Shown here one piece after another: positions 27,801-36,992 of a DNA stretch of 50,812 bases (position 1 is the stretch's first letter; every line of letters starts with the position of its first letter). The notes beneath the pieces are model-generated. The model had not been told where the DNA came from and did no database searches. It worked only from the letters and a program-made list of their open reading frames with translations. A program made the translations under genes and the position numbers. The stretch is from Acidobacteriota bacterium (GTDB taxonomy: Bacteria > Acidobacteriota > Blastocatellia > Pyrinomonadales > Pyrinomonadaceae): contig JAIVJJ010000011.1 in NCBI GenBank assembly GCA_020200095.1, positions 1-50,812 on the forward strand, read 5' to 3'.

Positions 27801-30046
27801 GCACGATAAATTTAACGGGTTTGCCAAACCAAATGCAGGGCGAAGCCAACATTTCATCCGGTAGAGGCACGGTCAACGGTCAACCGTTTGACGGTTTCGA
27901 TGCGCGGGCGACTTTTCAAGGAAATCTCGCTACGCTCGAAAAATTCGAAGCGCGTTTCGGCGAAGGCTATTTAAGGGCAAACGGAACTTACCAAACCGAT
28001 TCGACAGCATTTGATTTTGATGTTCAAGGCAAGGATATTGCATTAGCGCGTGTTCGCCCGTTTCTACCGGCAGGCGCGGACGTTTCCAACATAAACGGAA
28101 TTGTTGATTTGCAAGCGAAAGCGTCGGGCAGAACTGCCGACGCCAGAACTTACAACATCAATTTCAACGGCGTCGGGCGCAATGTCGCCATCAATGAAAA
28201 TGCGCTCGGTGAAGTGACATTTGTCGGCAGAACAGAAAATCAACAATTGAATGCAAATTTAACCGCCAATTTTCAAGGGCGACCGCAAGTTATCGCGGCA
28301 AGCGTAAACTTTGCAGATGAAAATTTGCCGTTCCGCGCTGAGACAACATTTAACCAAACCGAGCTTGCCCCGTTTATTGCATTGGTTCGCCCGTCAAGTA
28401 ATGTTGATGAGATAGGACAGCCGACAGGCGACGTGAGCATTACCGGACAAGCGACGGGCAGAGTGTTTCTGGAAGGCAATCTTTCCGGTATTGACCCGAC
28501 GACTGGAAAGCGCGGCTTTACAACCGATAATCTAGCGGGCGCGGCTGAATTCAGTCAATTTGCCTTACAGATTGGCGAAACTCCGCTCATTGCCAGCAAA
28601 CCGGTTTCCGTGCGCTTTAATACAAAAGAAGTTGTTATTAACAACGTCGAATTTTCGGGCGGCGGCTCAAATATCGTTGTCAGCGGAACAAAAGCATTGA
28701 CCGACAACGGAATAAATAATTTAACGGTTGAGGGCAGAGTAAACTTGAGCGTTTTCAACGCGCTTTCAAAAAACACTTTCTTTTCCGGTCTGGCAAATGT
28801 TTCCGTCGGCTTGAGCGGAGTAAATAAGACAGCCCAATTAAATGGAACGGCAAGGCTGGAAAACGCTTCACTGGCGACTTTTGTCGGCGCCGAACGCTTA
28901 TCTCTGACCCGTATAAACGGCAGCGTCAGATTTACTTCAAATCAGGCTGAGATTTCCGAATTGAGCGGATTTTTAGGCGGCGGTAAGATCACGGCTTCTG
29001 GCGGCGCCGTCGTCAAAGGTTTGGAACTTCAAGCCTTCCGGTTCGACGTTCGAGGAAATAATTTTACCGCGCCGCTTCCTCCCGATTTTATAACTACTGG
29101 CGACGCGCAAATTGAGATTAGCGGCGTTCGCAGAGACGGCGAGCTAAATACATTGATTGCCGGAACAATTTATGCCCGCCGGAGCGTCTATAACAAAGAC
29201 ATTGATTTAGCTGATTTTATCAGCCAACGACGCGAAGCTTCGCTGACGGAAGGTCCTTCAACTTCCTTTATCGGCGTGCCGAAACTCGATATTCGTATCG
29301 AAGGACGTGACGCGCTCGTGGTGCGTAATAACTTAGCCGATTTAACCGCTTCAGCTTCTTTGAGAGTAACGGGCGATATTGAATATCCGCAAATCTCCGG
29401 CAGAGTAACGGCTAACAGCGGAACAATTATCTTCCGCAAAGATCGTTACGAAGTGCAGCGCGGCGTGTTAGAGTTTCCGCCGAATACGAGCGTTGAACCG
29501 TATATCAATTTGCAGGCGGAAACCGAAATTAAAGGTTACCGGATTATTGTCAATCTGGTCGGCGAACTGACGAATACCGAAAATCTTAACGCGACCGTAA
29601 GGTCGAGTCCGGCGTTGCCGCAGGCGGATGTTATCTCGCTGATTACGACCGGTAATTTATCCAACACTGACCGGGGGATACCGACACTGGCGCAATCGGG
29701 CATCAACACAGCGGCGGACATATTGACTGACGAGTTAATAAATAATCCATTGAGCCGCGCGACGGACAAACTTTTCGGTTTGAATCGTTTTGAAATTGAC
29801 CCGATTATTTCCGGTCAACGCTTGAATCCTTCGGCGCGTCTAACCGTCGGCAGGCAGATAAACAAAAATCTTCTGATTACTTATTCGACTAATCTTTCGG
29901 AAGACCAAAATCAAGTTCTAGCCCTCGAATATCGCGTTTCCAACCGCTTGTCGTTTGTCGCCCAATACGAGCAGCGCTCGCTGAGTAATGTAACGCAGAA
30001 TAATAATAATTTTAGTTTTGAAATTCGTTTGCGAAAGAGATTTTAA
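24836..30046 (+). CDS. tamB: Translocation and assembly module protein TamB
   Basis: A 1736-residue AsmA/TamB-like protein that bridges inner and outer membranes, now thought to carry phospholipid and help outer-membrane protein assembly. One N-terminal membrane helix (residues about 40-60) follows a charged cytoplasmic tail. The rest is a long beta-rich, Asn/Gly-rich rod. The C-terminal DUF490/TamB domain is complete, with TSGNLSN-type segments, NRFEIDPIISGQRLNPSARLTVG and a final aromatic strand ending EIRLRKRF. Residues about 474-680 hold roughly five repeats of 36 residues (INAGNIKLSKRGDQTD pattern) not usual in TamB. No Shine-Dalgarno is obvious. It is followed after 9 bases by tamA, so the two form an operon. 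Confidence 0.92.
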   Translation: MSQENNNYTEEIPEELSEENTPQESSPEQRRRGFFTRRNAVIALGLIALLAVSLAILTTVSYRYGVFDNYIKQQFVAKMEQIGIVFSADIFRVRVSPLRLELKNATFNDKITGDKLFFVQNAELHLTIEDLYAWQLSRDISIDTTDIDGVEAWVKFDENGKSNFSNLNFVEDEAGSRVNFTYSSLKFSVKNGLVHFGDLEHKIAADAKNVLLFIEPENAAVPDEEKRYKIDFTSTDSNFVYDESVVEPIDIRAKGIADNKGAEVSELILNSPIGESTLNGTITDWEQILYSLNVTSTVDLMQTSNVFPLGTALRGVSNFNGKVTGRLIGECKDENQPENCEGDFYRLEGEIQSDALAASNIRLKALKINATVEGEDSMYEANGKAIAEMLTFEDFRIDALQLIGNIRGTGTDFRWVGELQAAAAKTPLGTIAGLFVSDAVAEYKDSQLDANLGNVRAGSFNSPDAAVQSLQARNVRVFSDGNRTDVTAPNLNAGKVNVGGATLAGVNAGNIKLSKRGDQTDINAGNFRANSVETTDAKLRGINAGNIKVRNRGSRTDLDAGNLRAESVETEDARLRNLNAGGITLTQQNNSTNITAKNVQADGLDAQGARVGNLTASGVDVKIADNETLVYSNNLQVAKLETDAAILGTLNVAGVRLSIRQGRIEGTSGDINAGNVVLTKSAVPEGGNLENVKIYKPVFVLEDSGRYRASADMSLGGGVLGSIKLGAARASVVAENQQIALNNLTADVMEGKINGNAVIALNANLTFAGTNFKTASGTLNADFAANAGTTERGLVPINGRLALTATNGLFNVDYADLKTEKSAFNATGRFDLSGNNSNLNLAFNSSDATEIERIIRILNLSPELEQQLNAYQVQFAGNFNFTGNLTGNLENPTIEGRAAVDSLILRGRDLGSLATNISASPYGIELRDGILQERGGGNLAFNVNVPNTGTNNISVQATLNKINTGNLLAALPIDFLPAQIKDFQAETSGTINLTGLPNQMQGEANISSGRGTVNGQPFDGFDARATFQGNLATLEKFEARFGEGYLRANGTYQTDSTAFDFDVQGKDIALARVRPFLPAGADVSNINGIVDLQAKASGRTADARTYNINFNGVGRNVAINENALGEVTFVGRTENQQLNANLTANFQGRPQVIAASVNFADENLPFRAETTFNQTELAPFIALVRPSSNVDEIGQPTGDVSITGQATGRVFLEGNLSGIDPTTGKRGFTTDNLAGAAEFSQFALQIGETPLIASKPVSVRFNTKEVVINNVEFSGGGSNIVVSGTKALTDNGINNLTVEGRVNLSVFNALSKNTFFSGLANVSVGLSGVNKTAQLNGTARLENASLATFVGAERLSLTRINGSVRFTSNQAEISELSGFLGGGKITASGGAVVKGLELQAFRFDVRGNNFTAPLPPDFITTGDAQIEISGVRRDGELNTLIAGTIYARRSVYNKDIDLADFISQRREASLTEGPSTSFIGVPKLDIRIEGRDALVVRNNLADLTASASLRVTGDIEYPQISGRVTANSGTIIFRKDRYEVQRGVLEFPPNTSVEPYINLQAETEIKGYRIIVNLVGELTNTENLNATVRSSPALPQADVISLITTGNLSNTDRGIPTLAQSGINTAADILTDELINNPLSRATDKLFGLNRFEIDPIISGQRLNPSARLTVGRQINKNLLITYSTNLSEDQNQVLALEYRVSNRLSFVAQYEQRSLSNVTQNNNNFSFEIRLRKRF

Positions 30047-30055
30047 GAGGTAAAT

Positions 30056-30218
30056 TTGAACCGCCGAAACGCAAAGACACAGAGAAAAACAGTGGAAAAT
30101 GGAAAGTGGAAAATGGAAAATGCGAAAGCATACGTTTTCCGTTTTCCATTTTCTGTTTTCCGTTTCTTCGCGCTCTTTTTTTTGCTCGCTGCTTACTGCT
30201 CGCTGCTTAATGCTCACG
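30056..30218. repeat. Heptad-repeat element forming the 5' end of tamA
   Basis: From 30093 to 30218 the sequence is 18 consecutive phase-locked 7-base units: TGGAAAA-type units, then TTTTCCG-type units, then GCTCGCT-type units. The first and second blocks are mutually complementary and can form a hairpin. The total of 126 nt is 42 codons, covering the complete signal peptide. The preceding 30060-30090 (AACGCAAAGACACAGAG) belongs to the same style of repeat as 6622-6645. Confidence 0.85.
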
Positions 30219-33200
30219 CCCAAAGCAAATACGAAGACCGCACAATCTTGAACGTTTATATCAGATTTGAAAATGCAGACCGCGATGTTTCCAATGAAGG
30301 ACCATTTCAAATAAGAGACATTTCGGCAGCCGAACAGTTTCGCGCAATTGCCAGAAGCGCGCTTGGCGAAAAGTACTCCGTTGTTAAAACACGAGACGCT
30401 CTGCAAGCCTTATACGACACGGAACGAATCGTTTCAGTAACGGCGCAGAGAATCGAATCCGGTCCGGCAAGTGTTGATTTACGTTTTATTATCAAGCGGA
30501 AAACACAAGCCGAAAAGATTAATATTGTTATCGGCAATACGATTGGCGATGAGGTAACCGAGCAGCAGCTTCTCTTGAAGTTAAACTTGCTTAATCCCGG
30601 AACTTCGATCACCGAACAAACGCTTCGCAATAATGCCGATTTGATTCAGGCTTACCTGCGCGACCGCGGGTTTTTCAATTCGGAAGTTACTTTCGCGCAA
30701 CAACCTTTGAGCAGTCAAACCGAAGTTAACCCGGCGAATTATTTTCGCGTGAAACTTTAAATGATGATGTTGCCGAAATTCGCAAAGCCCTACGCGAAGA
30801 AAAGTTTCTCGCTCCTGAACTCGAAGAACCGCTTGTGGAACACGACCCTAAGACGAACACGGTAGACATCACACTAAAAGGTAAAGTCGGAGCCGTCGTT
30901 AATATTACGGTCGAAGGCGGCGAGAAAAAAATCGGCGAGAAAACACAAACCAGACTTTTGACCGTAAAACGCGAGGGAACGCTTGATTATGCGGCAATTA
31001 TCGAAGGCGAGAGGCGATTAAGAAATTATTATCAGGAACAAGGTTATTTTTTCGCCGATGTAAAAGCGATTTGCTCAGTCAAACCGGAATTTTCACCGGA
31101 AGAAATTGGTATAACGACCAGCGAGTCTGATGTCTTGTGTTCAGCGTTGAGCGGTCCGAGCCTAAAAGACCGCGTGATTGATATAAAATATCAAACTAAC
31201 CTTGGTCGTCGCTTGAAACTCGTAGACATCAGGCTCGAAGGCACAGACAAAATATCAATTGCTGATATTCAAGGCGTTTTGAAATCGCAAGAAAAAAGTT
31301 TGCTCGGTGTTATTCCGTATTTGGGTTACGGGCGCGGTTACACAAGCAATGAAATTTTGGAAGATGACCGTCGAACGGTACAATCTCTAGTGCGCGAACT
31401 CGGTTATCGCCGCGCTGAAGTTACCGCCCGGCAAGGCGTTTCGCCGAACGGTGAAGATTTAATCATTACGTTTGTAGTTAATGAGGGCGTTCCGACCCGC
31501 ATTGATGGCGTTGACATCGCGGGGAATACTGCTTTTTCCGATGATACTTTGCTGGCAAAGGTTCCAAGTTTGGTCGGCAAAAACTTTTCACGGGCGCGAG
31601 CGCGAAACGGCGTGAAGGAGATTGCCAAATTTTATTCGCAAGAAGGGTTTTATGAAGCAAAGGTAAGTTATTCACTTGTCGAATTAGACGAAGGAGAAAA
31701 CGCGCCGGAAGAATTGGTTAAGGTCGTTTACAATCTCGAAAACGAAGGTAAAAAAACGTTTGTCAACCGCATTTTGATAAACGGCAATGAGATGACCGAC
31801 CGCGAAGCGATTCTCAAAGCTATAAACTTGCGTGTCGGCGAGGTTCTGCGTGCCAACGACATTTTTACCAGCGAGCAAAATCTTTATTCAACCGATGCCT
31901 TCAGCCTTGTTGAAATAAAAGCTGAACAGGCAGGAGAGAGAGCGGACGGCAGCGCCATAAGAGATATTATAGTTAATGTTGTCGAGCAGAAACCGCGCTT
32001 GATTACATACGGCGGCGGTTTTTCGACTGACATCGGAGCCAATGGATTTTTTGACATCCGCCATTTCAATCTTTTCGGAAAATTGCAGCAAGGCGGCGCG
32101 AGAATTCGTGCCAGTCGCTTGCAGCAGCTTGTGCAAATTGATTATATCAATCCGCGCTTTTTAAACGACGGCAAAAGCGAAACCGGCACAATCCGTTACG
32201 CGCCGCTAAGTTTTACGGCGCAGTATCAACGCGATTCAACGATTACGCGCTTTTTCCGCACATCTTTTGATCGTGGAACCGGCGGCATCATTCAGCGAGT
32301 TGATGAAGAAGGTAATCCGATTGATGAATTCGGGCGCGAAACTGCTAACCCGACTATCAATCGCTTCAGTATTTCTGCCGAAACCAGCCGTACAATCAGC
32401 ACTAAAAACAGAAGCATTTTATTTGTGCGTTATCGTTATGAAGACGTGCGTTTGTTCAATTTCGAGAGTCTTTTGGTTAAGGAATTGCTTCGCCCTGATG
32501 CGAAAGTGCGAATTTCCGGCTTTGCCGCAAACTTTGTGTTTGATACGCGTGAGAATTGCAATATCAAATACACCGTTCTCGATATTATTCAAAAAGGCGA
32601 CCCAGGCGACCCGTGCCGTTACAGCCCGAATGACCCGACGCATGGCAATTTCCTGACGGCTGAATATAATTTTTCGCTTCCCGCCTTGGGCGCGAACGTT
32701 GGTTTTCAAAAGTTTCAAGGTTCGTACTATACTTTCTATACTTTTCCGCAACTAAAAAATACTACTTTAGCCGGACGTGCCGTTCTCGGGCTGGCAAATG
32801 TATTCGGTCAGGGGCAGAGATTTTCGTCGGCTCAATTTCCCGATCTTAATGGAATTTTGCCAATTAGTGAGAGATTTTTCGCTGGTGGTTCGACGACGCT
32901 GAGAGGTTTCGAGTTTGAAGCTGCCGGACCGCGCGTAGCAGTTGTTCCGCAGGGAACTTTCCGCAATCAAGAAGGCGAACCGGTTTTCTTAACTCCTTTC
33001 ACAGTTCCTTTCGGCGGAAATGCTCTAGCGATTGTGAATGTCGAAGCACGCATCCCGGTAAGCGAAAACGTTCGCGCCGTACCATTTTATGACGGCGGCA
33101 ATGTTTTCCGCCGCGTTGGAGATATTTTTAATCCGCCGGATGTTGACCCAAACGACGTTTTCCGAAGCAATCTTCGAGCCACCTGGACACATACGCTCGG

Positions 33201-33363
33201 ACTCGGATTTAGAATTAAAACTCCGATTGGTGGCGAGTTTGCGGTAGATTACGGATATTTGCTCAAGCCGCCACAATTTTTGATTCCGCAGACGGACGGC
33301 AGCAACGCAATTTATCGTTTGCGACAAGGACAACTTCATTTCCGCTTTGCTCAAGCATTTTAA
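30056..33363 (+). pseudogene. tamA: TamA/BamA-family outer-membrane barrel protein, interrupted by a one-base frameshift
   Basis: Two frames (30056-30760 and about 30754-33363) together make one Omp85 protein of about 1100 residues: signal peptide, several POTRA domains and a C-terminal 16-strand barrel with the lid-lock motif region (FAGGSTTLRGFEFEAAGPR) and terminal aromatic strand (LHFRFAQAF). The first frame ends at VKL-stop (30758-30760). Adding one T to the TTT at 30756-30758 would read VKLLNDDVAEIRKALREEKF and join the frames exactly, so this is a single-base loss in a homopolymer: real mutation or sequencing error. Translation probably starts at TTG 30056 (GAGG 6 bases upstream) or ATG 30113. 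The signal peptide is encoded by heptad repeats. Pairing with tamB 9 bases upstream identifies it as TamA rather than BamA. Confidence 0.85.
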
Positions 33364-33449
33364 TTTAGTGGTCAGTTGTGAACGGTAAATGATTAGTTGA
33401 GAATAGAAAATTTGCTTTTCACTAATAACTCACCGTTCACAACTCACCG
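33364..33449. repeat. Heptad-repeat palindrome between tamA and the VWFA gene
   Basis: TTAGTGGTCAGTTGTGAACGG on the left (33366 on) is matched in inverted form by CCGTTCACAACTCACCG on the right. It fills the gap between two convergent stop codons and is another member of the AGTGGT family. It may serve as the shared terminator. Confidence 0.8.
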
Positions 33450-34550
33450 TTATTTTACAACTAATTTTCGTCGTGCCTGCACTTGCAAATTGGCGCGGCG
33501 CGAAGAGACTTCGATGTTTCGCACTTCGCCGGTCGGTGATTCTTTCAAAGCGCGTTTCGGCGCGTAAGTAACAACGTAGCTTGAGTCAATAACCTGAGCA
33601 ACGAGCGCCGTTTTGTCGAGCATTTCTTCGTTTGATTCGGGTAAGATAAATTCTCCGTTAGTGTCTTTGGAAAGTTCTGTAAGATATTTTTCGCTTTCGT
33701 CCAAAGATTTTTCACGCTCTTTCATTTTGCGCAAAAATTCCCTATCCGTATTAATTGAGCCCAGACGCGGCGCGCTCATTAAATCTTGAACGCCTCTCGG
33801 CATTGTCATCACTACTTCTTCAGGAAGTCTTTTCGGCTTCGGTTCACCTTTCATAAAAACATTTTTCTTCGGCGCGAGCCTTGTTTTTTCCATCTGCGTG
33901 TAGCTAATAACGTGAACATTGATGTCGGTTGCGAGAAGATTTTTCATCGCCGCGTCTCTGTCGGAAAGTTTATTAAAACTGTCCGTTCCGTCGGTGATGA
34001 GAATAAGATGACGATTTTCGAGCGGCGTTTTTTGCAAAAATCTGGTCGCCGTTTCGAGCGCATTTATAAACATTGAACGCTTACCGAAATTCGCTTTCGT
34101 GTTCAGAATTTTTAACGCTTCTTCTTTATTCGTCCATTCGGCGATAATTTCAACCTTATCGTGATACTGCATAATTGCCACCGAATCCTGCGGCTGAAGC
34201 GCGTTTATCAAATTTTTCGCAGTCGCGCGTGTTTGATTAAAACTTTTCGCCAGTCGCATCTCGCCGCCCGTATCCATCACGATTAAAACATTGGCGGGAA
34301 TGCGCCGCACGCTGTTCGCTTGATGAATTCGTCCATCCTCCATTATTACTAAATCTTCCTTTTGAATGGCTGAAACAAACTTGCCGTTTTGGTCAAGAGC
34401 GGAAACATTCATTTTAATTTCTTCGGTAAAAATTCTTTCAGGTTCATCTTCGTGTGGTGGTGTTGGCGAAGCGGTTTGCGCATTTATTGATATGATAGAA
34501 GAAAAAATAACAGCGATAAATTGCAGGAAAAATTTTGTTTGCGGCGACAT
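33450..34550 (-). CDS. VWFA-related Acidobacterial-type secreted protein
   Basis: A 366-residue exported protein with a signal peptide (residues about 6-24, FFLQFIAVIFSSIISINAQ). An N-terminal beta segment (EIKMNVSALDQNGKFVSAIQKEDL..MEDG) precedes a von Willebrand factor A domain starting NVLIVMDTGGEM near residue 90 and including HLILITDGTDS. The metal-site motif DxSxS is degenerate here: it reads DTGGE, so classical MIDAS metal binding may be lost. This architecture matches the VWFA-related family expanded in Acidobacteria, function unknown. A good AAGGAG is 7 bases upstream of ATG 34550. Its first 67 bases overlap the truncated kynA frame. Confidence 0.85.
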   Translation of the reverse strand: MSPQTKFFLQFIAVIFSSIISINAQTASPTPPHEDEPERIFTEEIKMNVSALDQNGKFVSAIQKEDLVIMEDGRIHQANSVRRIPANVLIVMDTGGEMRLAKSFNQTRATAKNLINALQPQDSVAIMQYHDKVEIIAEWTNKEEALKILNTKANFGKRSMFINALETATRFLQKTPLENRHLILITDGTDSFNKLSDRDAAMKNLLATDINVHVISYTQMEKTRLAPKKNVFMKGEPKPKRLPEEVVMTMPRGVQDLMSAPRLGSINTDREFLRKMKEREKSLDESEKYLTELSKDTNGEFILPESNEEMLDKTALVAQVIDSSYVVTYAPKRALKESPTGEVRNIEVSSRRANLQVQARRKLVVK

Positions 34551-35281
34551 AATAGCTCCTTAAAATAATATCCCGCGCCCTCCGAGCCGCCTGTGCCGCG
34601 CTTCATTCCTAACATTCTTTCGACCATCAAAACGTGGTGATAACGCCAGAGCGTAATGTTTTCGTCGTGTTCGATAAGTAAGTCCTGCATAATAAAATAA
34701 TCGGCGTATTTTTCCGGGTGCATTAGAATTTCGACAATCGTTTGTACGCGATTTTCATTTGTTTCGACGGTAAAATCGTTTCTTTGCAAAAGATCCCAAA
34801 ACTCATCTGCAAGGCTCGGCTGGTCAAATCGTTTTGACAAATTTTGATAAGCAAATTCGTCGTCAGCGAAATGCTTCAATAATTTTTCATCTTTCGCGCC
34901 AGAAACAAATTCGATTTCGCGGAACTGCGTTGATTGAAAACCACTTGCGGGATTTAATTTATCTCGAAACTCTAGAAACCCGATTTGCGCCATCGTTTCC
35001 AGAATGTGAATTTGGCTGACGACTACCTTTCCAATCGCCGCAACGGATTTTAATGAATGATTGACGCGAAAAGCGCGATTTTCTTTGAGCCATTTAATAC
35101 TCGCGTCAATTTCATGCAAAATCTGCTTGAACCATAATTCGTAAGTTTGATGAATAATGATAAAAAGTAATTCATCGTGGCTTTTCGGCTCAGACAAAGT
35201 TTCCTGCAAACTGATTAATTCAGGAACTTTTAAGTATTCATTATAGGAAAGCAGTGGTTTTTTGCCGTATTTATTACTCAT
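34484..35281 (-). CDS. kynA: Tryptophan 2,3-dioxygenase, C-terminus lost and replaced by read-through
   Basis: Heme enzyme that opens tryptophan to N-formylkynurenine. Residues 1 to about 243 are a normal dioxygenase: LSYNEYLKVPELISLQ, HDELLFIIIHQTYELWFKQILHE with the conserved His, and RYHHVLMVERMLGMKRGTGGSEGAGY. The usual ending (a further 20-30 residues with RFFPELW..R) is absent. After EGAGY the frame runs into the Shine-Dalgarno and start of the downstream VWFA gene and ends LLFFLLSYQ. This looks like a deletion that removed the kynA 3' end and the spacer. Whether the remaining enzyme works is uncertain. The ATG overlaps the last base of the hicA remnant (TAATG). Confidence 0.8.
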   Translation of the reverse strand: MSNKYGKKPLLSYNEYLKVPELISLQETLSEPKSHDELLFIIIHQTYELWFKQILHEIDASIKWLKENRAFRVNHSLKSVAAIGKVVVSQIHILETMAQIGFLEFRDKLNPASGFQSTQFREIEFVSGAKDEKLLKHFADDEFAYQNLSKRFDQPSLADEFWDLLQRNDFTVETNENRVQTIVEILMHPEKYADYFIMQDLLIEHDENITLWRYHHVLMVERMLGMKRGTGGSEGAGYYFKELLCRRKQNFSCNLSLLFFLLSYQ

Positions 35282-35480
35282 TATTTAACCTGTTTTAGAA
35301 AATCTTCGACGTTTATTTCAGCAACGCACAACGCACCTTTGAGCGTAAAGCCTTCAACTTAGTCGTGGAAAGGAAAAACAATCAAACGCCCGTCGGCGTG
35401 TTTCATTTTTACGTGACTGCCTTTCCTAATCTGGTTAAAGCCGAGAGAACTTGTTTGCCCGAAAGAAGCGGAAATTTCAT
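35281..35480 (-). pseudogene. hicA: HicA-like toxin remnant
   Basis: Frame one reads MKFPLLSGKQVLSALTRLG and then goes out of phase. Another frame continues LGFNQIRKGSHVKMKHADGR and meets a TAA after VFPFHD, beyond which the HicA-like ending VEDFLKQVK is still readable. The GSHVKM core with its conserved His is the HicA signature. The shift occurs at CTCGGCTTTA, which fits both ends of the break and suggests deletion between short direct repeats. With a frameshift and a nonsense codon no toxin can be made. It overlaps hicB by ATGA and kynA by TAATG. Confidence 0.7.
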
Positions 35481-35680
35481 ACGGCAATTTCGACAAGTTC
35501 TTTATCTTCGTTTTTTTCAAAAGCAAATGGTTCAGGCTCCAAATACAAATCAATTGCCTCACGAATATTTTTCAACGCTTCTTCCCTTGTTTTTCCTTGT
35601 GATCAACAACCTTTCAGCGAAGGAACGGACGCGACAAAATAACCGTCTTCGCCTTTTTCGATAAGAATTTTGATATTCAT
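35477..35680 (-). pseudogene. hicB: HicB-like antitoxin remnant with in-frame TGA
   Basis: ATG 35680 opens a 67-codon frame: MNIKILIEKGEDGYFVASVP, SLKGC, then TGA, then SQGKTREEALKNIREAIDL and YLEPEPFAFEKNEDKELVEIAV. This is the partial-RNase-H HicB fold, in which the residue after GC is often Trp, so TGG-to-TGA is the simplest explanation. The gene lies 9 bases downstream of the kynU stop and is followed by the hicA remnant in the usual order for some hic loci. Such pairs normally control RNA cleavage by HicA; here both are dead. Confidence 0.75.
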
Positions 35681-35689
35681 AAAATTTTT

Positions 35690-36880
35690 CTAAAATGTCG
35701 TCTTTACCGTTTGATGTTGTTCGTAAGCCTTTGAATCTCTGATGCTTTTTAATTCCTTAATAAAAACTTCGAGTTCTTCGTCTTTCGTGTAAAAATGCGG
35801 CGAAACTCTAATTCCGGCGCCGGGTCGAAAATCAACGATAAACTCGCGTCTGATTAATTCTTTTGTTATTAAAGCCGCTTGTTCGTGCGCGATTGTAATC
35901 GTTCCGCCGCGTTGCGCGGGATTTTTCGGACTCGTTACGGTAAAACCTTCGCTCTCGGCTTTTTCAATTAACCATTGCGTTTGGCGTTGGCTTTTCTCGC
36001 GGATTTTTTCAACGCCGATTTCATTGATAATTTTATAACCGCTTTGCGCTGAATAAAGCGCAGGGATAGAAGGTGAGCCGTGAAGAAATCTCTCGATTGT
36101 TTCTGCATAGTGTATATCACCGGCGACAAACGCAAAAGGCTCGGCGTGCGCCGACCAGCCAGTAATTTTCGGCTGTAATTTCGTTTGCAAATCCGGACGT
36201 ACATACAAATATCCTGCGCCTGCACCGCCACACAACCATTTCACTGAACCACCAACGATAAAATCCACGTTCAAATCTTTTGCCGAGAAAGGAACTGTTC
36301 CAGCAGATTGGTAAGTATCCAAAACCACCATCGCGCCGACACTGTGCGCTTTTTCGATAATTCTAGCGGCGTCCTGCAAAAAAGAGCTTTTGAAAAGAAC
36401 GTGGGAAATCGGAACCAGAAGTGTTTCTTCATCAATTGCGGCAAGCATTTTGTCTAGAGAAACAGTCATTCCGTCATCAGATTTAACGGTTTCGATACGA
36501 AATTTTCCGTTGCGAGCGTGTGCTTCATAAACATACATTACGGACGGAAAATTCAATTCTTCATAAACGATTTTATTTCTTTCAGAATCTGGCTCAAAGC
36601 ACGATAAAATCAGCGATTGGCAAACCGAGACATTCTGGTGCATAACGATTGAATTTTCTTCCGCGCCGATAATTTTCGCCAGCATATTACCGACTTCTCT
36701 GGGCATTTCCCACCAGCCTTCGCCCCACGCGCGAACGCCGCGCGTCGCCCAAGTTTCGGCGTATTCCTGCATTTTGTCGTAAACGCCGCGCGGCATCGCG
36801 CCCAAAGAGTGCGAAACCAGATAGACGGTTTTTTCGACAATCGGAAATTCTTTGCGCCACTTTAAAAGTTCACCAGTCAT
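35690..36880 (-). CDS. kynU: Kynureninase (PLP-dependent)
   Basis: Hydrolyses kynurenine to anthranilate and alanine (or 3-hydroxykynurenine to 3-hydroxyanthranilate). The 396-residue class-V aminotransferase-fold protein has the PLP lysine K214 in GGSVKWLCGG and the conserved aspartate D188 in VVLDTYQSAG, with LVSHSLGAMP near the N-terminus and FRPGAGIRVSPHFY near the end. Co-location with kynA supports kynureninase over other class-V enzymes. It leads a minus-strand operon kynU-hicB-hicA-kynA-VWFA in which the members after it are damaged except the last. No kynB or kmo is nearby. Confidence 0.88.
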   Translation of the reverse strand: MTGELLKWRKEFPIVEKTVYLVSHSLGAMPRGVYDKMQEYAETWATRGVRAWGEGWWEMPREVGNMLAKIIGAEENSIVMHQNVSVCQSLILSCFEPDSERNKIVYEELNFPSVMYVYEAHARNGKFRIETVKSDDGMTVSLDKMLAAIDEETLLVPISHVLFKSSFLQDAARIIEKAHSVGAMVVLDTYQSAGTVPFSAKDLNVDFIVGGSVKWLCGGAGAGYLYVRPDLQTKLQPKITGWSAHAEPFAFVAGDIHYAETIERFLHGSPSIPALYSAQSGYKIINEIGVEKIREKSQRQTQWLIEKAESEGFTVTSPKNPAQRGGTITIAHEQAALITKELIRREFIVDFRPGAGIRVSPHFYTKDEELEVFIKELKSIRDSKAYEQHQTVKTTF

Positions 36881-36992
36881 AAAATTTGCTATCGGTTAAG
36901 ACTAAAATCTCTGTTTTATCTTCCGTTATCGCCGGTTTTATGTCAATTTTATGCTTTTATTTCAAAAATTGACATGAATTTAAAAATATATC

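Noticed and set aside
35603-35605. In-frame TGA in hicB as a selenocysteine codon
   Set aside because: The organism encodes tRNA-Sec, but there is no visible hairpin of bacterial SECIS type just after the TGA, the position is often Trp in HicB (TGG to TGA), and the neighbouring hicA is also broken.
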